In this document: piece by piece, positions 61,924 to 64,000 of the stretch | How positions within the stretch are numbered: position 1 is the stretch's first letter | How the letters are laid out: each line of letters starts with the position of its first letter | NCBI GenBank assembly: GCA_028284235.1 | Contig: JANQSC010000013.1 | Coordinates: forward strand, 124,001 to 188,000 | From: Opitutaceae bacterium | GTDB taxonomy: Bacteria > Verrucomicrobiota > Verrucomicrobiia > Opitutales > Opitutaceae | DNA: 64,000 nucleotides | Reading direction: 5' to 3' | Position numbers and translations under genes: made by a program | The notes under the pieces: model-generated | Databases searched by the model: none | Told to the model about the DNA's origin: nothing | The model's input: only the letters and a program-made list of their open reading frames with translations

Positions 61924-61947
61924 GGTTCGAGTCCCCCCTGAGCACCA
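61924..61947 (+). repeat. attR: duplicate of the tRNA-Leu 3' end
   Basis: GGTTCGAGTCCCCCC followed by TGAGCACCA, identical to the end of the tRNA-Leu gene except one fewer C. No tRNA body precedes it (the preceding bases do not form an acceptor 5' half or anticodon arm), so it is a fragment left by integration. Confidence 0.75.
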
Positions 61948-61981
61948 GGCTCCGCGAGGCGCGAGCCGTAGACGGAGCCTG
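61946..61981. repeat. Perfect 9-bp hairpin at the island edge
   Basis: CAGGCTCCG (61946-61954) pairs exactly with CGGAGCCTG (61973-61981). It begins at the CCA end of the tRNA fragment, where the natural terminator of tRNA-Leu would sit before integration. No T-tract. Confidence 0.5.
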
Positions 61982-62269
61982 TCGCGGCGTAACAGCGTGA
62001 AGCCGGACTAAGCGCCCAACCCGAGAGCTACGCCCCGGCAAGCCCTTCCCGCGATCCCGGCAAGCGACTTTTCCACCAATCAGAGAAGCTTCCGTCTCTG
62101 TTCCACTTCGCCGAGACAAGTCGCCTCAGCATGTCATTCCGCAAGGCGCGAGTCGGATCCCGCTTAGCGGGGCTGCCTCGACGATGCCCCTTCCTAATCC
62201 ACGCCACAAAGAGCAGTTCGGCGCTTCAGTCCGAGTCCCTATATGAGCGAATAGCGGATGGTATTATGC
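61982..62269. other. GC-rich intergenic DNA after attR
   Basis: 288 bp with no gene seen. GC content rises back to backbone level here. Confidence 0.4.
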
Positions 62270-63706
62270 TCAAGCCAGTATGTCTTTGACGACATGCCCG
62301 TGCACATCGGTCAGCCTGTATTGCCGTCCTTGAAAACGGTAGGTCAGCCTTTCATGGTCGATTCCCAGTTGGTGGAGAATAGTCGCCTGCAGATCATGCA
62401 CATGAACCCCGTTTTCCACGATATTGAAACCGAATTCATCCGACGCCCCATGCACATGGCCTTTCTTGATACCCGCTCCAGCCATCCACATCGAGAACGT
62501 TCTACCATGGTGGTCGCGGCCGTATTCAGTCGGTTTGACATCGCCTTGACCATAAGGCGTTCGGCCGAACTCGCCACCCCAAATAACTAAAGTATCATCC
62601 AGGAGTCCCCGCGCCTTGAGGTCTTTCACCAAGGCGGCAGAGGGGCGGTCCGTATCGCGGGCCAAAACGGGCAACCTGTTGTGCAGCCCCCCATGGTGGT
62701 CCCAGCCTCGCTGGTAAAGCTGAATGAAACGCACGCCCCGTTCTGCGAGGCGCCGAGCCATGAGACAGTTGGCCGCAAATGTACCCGGTTTTCTCGCTTC
62801 GTCTCCATAAAGCTCATACATGCTTTCTGGTTCGTCACTCAAATCAGCTAAATCCGGCACACTGGTCTGCATGCGATAGGCCATCTCATATTGGGCGATG
62901 CGGGTCTCGATTTCTGGATCCCCGAATTTTTCAAACGATTTTCGGTTCAACGAGCCGAGGTGATCGAGATAGTCGCGGCGCCTGCCATCGTCGATACCCG
63001 AGGGATTCGCCAAGAACAATACGGGTTCTTTGCCTCCTCGAAACTGGACGCCTTGATGTTTTCCGGGCAAAAACCCCGAGCTCCAGAGCCGCGAAAGCAA
63101 TCCCTGCCCAGCAACCGCCTCGCTTGGCACAGAATTCATCACCACAAAGGCAGGCAGGTTTTCGTTTTCAGAGCCGAGGCCGTAATCCACCCAGGAACCC
63201 ATACTGGGACGTCCCGGAAGTTGACTGCCGGTCTGCATGAAAGTGATGGCCGGATCGTGATTAATTGCCTCGCTATGGACCGAGCGAATCAGGCAGATTT
63301 CGTCGGCTATCGTTTGCGTCCATGGCAGCATCTCGCTGAGCTCGATACCGCATTCGCCAGCCCTGTTGAACTTGTATTTGGAAGGCACGACCAGAAACCG
63401 GTCTTGATCGGAAACCATTCCGGTCACCCGTTGCCCACCAAAGATCGATTCAGGAATATCCTGACCAAATCGACTGGCCATCTCTGGCTTGGGATCGAAA
63501 AGATCCAAGTGGGAAGGCCCTCCAGATTGGAACAGAAATATAACCCGTTTGGCCTTGGGCTCGCTTGTCGCCATATATTTGAGCGAATCTGCCGCGTATC
63601 CGTTTTTGGCGAAGATCGATCCCAAAGCCGCTGTACCCAATCCGTAGGCCATGCGGCTAAGGAACTCTCTGCGGCTGGATGAGGAATTAAATTTCGAGCA
63701 ATACAT
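62270..63706 (-). CDS. DUF1501 exported protein (Tat signal)
   Basis: 478 residues. Twin-arginine signal SRREFLSRMAYGLGTA. DUF1501 features: VIFLFQSGGPSHLDLFDPKP, IRSVHSEAINHDPAITFMQTG, MGSWVDYGLGSEN, VRFIQLYQRGWDHHGGLHN and IWGGEFGRTPYGQGD. The fold belongs to the alkaline phosphatase/sulfatase superfamily; the function is not known. It follows a DUF1553-type gene by 12 bp, the standard pair in Planctomycetota and Verrucomicrobiota. Confidence 0.9.
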   Translation of the reverse strand: MYCSKFNSSSSRREFLSRMAYGLGTAALGSIFAKNGYAADSLKYMATSEPKAKRVIFLFQSGGPSHLDLFDPKPEMASRFGQDIPESIFGGQRVTGMVSDQDRFLVVPSKYKFNRAGECGIELSEMLPWTQTIADEICLIRSVHSEAINHDPAITFMQTGSQLPGRPSMGSWVDYGLGSENENLPAFVVMNSVPSEAVAGQGLLSRLWSSGFLPGKHQGVQFRGGKEPVLFLANPSGIDDGRRRDYLDHLGSLNRKSFEKFGDPEIETRIAQYEMAYRMQTSVPDLADLSDEPESMYELYGDEARKPGTFAANCLMARRLAERGVRFIQLYQRGWDHHGGLHNRLPVLARDTDRPSAALVKDLKARGLLDDTLVIWGGEFGRTPYGQGDVKPTEYGRDHHGRTFSMWMAGAGIKKGHVHGASDEFGFNIVENGVHVHDLQATILHQLGIDHERLTYRFQGRQYRLTDVHGHVVKDILA

Positions 63707-63718
63707 GGTAGTTGTGGC

Positions 63719-64000
63719 TTAGCCTTTGGTTAACGTTTCATCCAAATTCAAAATCAAGCTCATCAACAGGGCGCTGGCTGCCAATTCGGGGCTGGGCTCC
63801 TCATTTTCTCGTTCAAATCCGCCAGACTTTAGGAAGGATTCGATTGCGGAAGGATCCTTTTGAAAGGAGTCTAACGCATCGTTGTAGGCGGCGAGCAGGA
63901 TATTGGTTTCACTGGCCTCCGGCCATCGTCCCGTAGCCGTCAGATAGGCTTCCCGTACACGCTGGTCAAAGGGAACGGTTTCAATATCCAATAGCGATTG
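63719..64000 (-). CDS. DUF1553-type cytochrome, C-terminal part (runs off the window)
   Basis: The frame is open to the window edge (upstream codons read QSLLDIETVPFDQRVREAYL). The segment RVREAYLTATGRWPEASE and the end ALLMSLILNLDETL are typical of the C-terminus of DUF1549/DUF1553 (PSD1-type) proteins. A TTG at 63991 is not the true start; most of the gene lies beyond 64000. Confidence 0.8.
   Translation of the reverse strand, partial: QSLLDIETVPFDQRVREAYLTATGRWPEASETNILLAAYNDALDSFQKDPSAIESFLKSGGFERENEEPSPELAASALLMSLILNLDETLTKG

Larger units (their letters stand above)
42558..61947. mobile_element. tRNA-Leu-associated genomic island (about 19.4 kb)
   Basis: Bounded by the tRNA-Leu gene and a direct repeat of its 3' end. 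The interior differs from the flanks: broken genes at both scales, two decayed insertion sequences, a duplicated AraC 3' end, and from about 52.4 kb visibly AT-rich DNA. No intact integrase or relaxase is visible, so the island is probably immobile now or depends on a helper. Confidence 0.6.

Overview
The window looks like a chromosomal segment of a Verrucomicrobiota bacterium, most likely class Opitutia (Opitutales). The grounds are indirect: paired DUF1552/DUF1592-type and DUF1501/DUF1553-type secreted proteins, a TonB receptor with an N-terminus of the kind common in Opitutales, large secreted beta-helix proteins, a Kdo transferase (so a Gram-negative envelope), weak Shine-Dalgarno sites and many short palindromic or tandem intergenic repeats. 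No rRNA or other phylogenetic marker is present, so this assignment is a judgement from gene content.

Region 1 (1-42.5 kb) is GC-rich backbone. It begins with a complete phage-shock module (pspF divergent from pspA-pspB-pspC, with a recognisable sigma-54 promoter and two palindromes at the right distance to be PspF sites). It continues with a signal-peptidase-like lipoprotein lacking the catalytic lysine, a thioesterase, an OmpR/EnvZ-type two-component system, a 939-residue secreted beta-helix protein, a GspG-like protein, an alkyl-sulfatase-like hydrolase, a DUF1552/DUF1592 pair, a Lys-rich DNA-binding protein, the TrkA/TrkH potassium system, a ferredoxin, a GNAT enzyme, Kdo transferase, and a HIT-phoH-pgpH-ybeY-membrane protein run. 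GluQ-RS is followed by a two-gene ABC exporter whose two ATPase subunits have complementary degenerate motifs, which implies an obligate heterodimer. Upstream of it is a short leader ORF, mutually exclusive hairpins and an intrinsic terminator. On the minus strand an oligopeptide ABC transporter operon (oppD-oppF, a 1156-residue protein I believe is PPi-type PEP carboxykinase, then substrate-binding protein, oppB, oppC) runs back towards the exporter.

Region 2 (42.5-61.95 kb) is an accessory region. It starts at a tRNA-Leu(CAG) gene and ends at a 24-bp copy of that tRNA's 3' end, so I read it as a roughly 19.4-kb tRNA-borne genomic island. It holds a truncated lytic transglycosylase, an AraC / Gfo-Idh-MocA / TIM-barrel epimerase / ThuA cluster, a TonB receptor and a sulfatase (a carbohydrate-uptake theme), decayed IS66 and IS4-type transposases, a second decayed AraC 3' end, and then an AT-rich stretch with a TPR-SIR2-TPR protein and several unrecognised neighbours, resembling an antiphage or abortive-infection locus. 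I see no intact integrase.

Region 3 (61.95-64 kb) returns to GC-rich DNA with a DUF1501 protein and the 3' end of a DUF1553-type cytochrome gene that runs off the window.

The most interesting candidates are the SIR2 locus, the attenuator-controlled heterodimeric ABC exporter, and the PEP carboxykinase gene translationally coupled inside a peptide-transporter operon.
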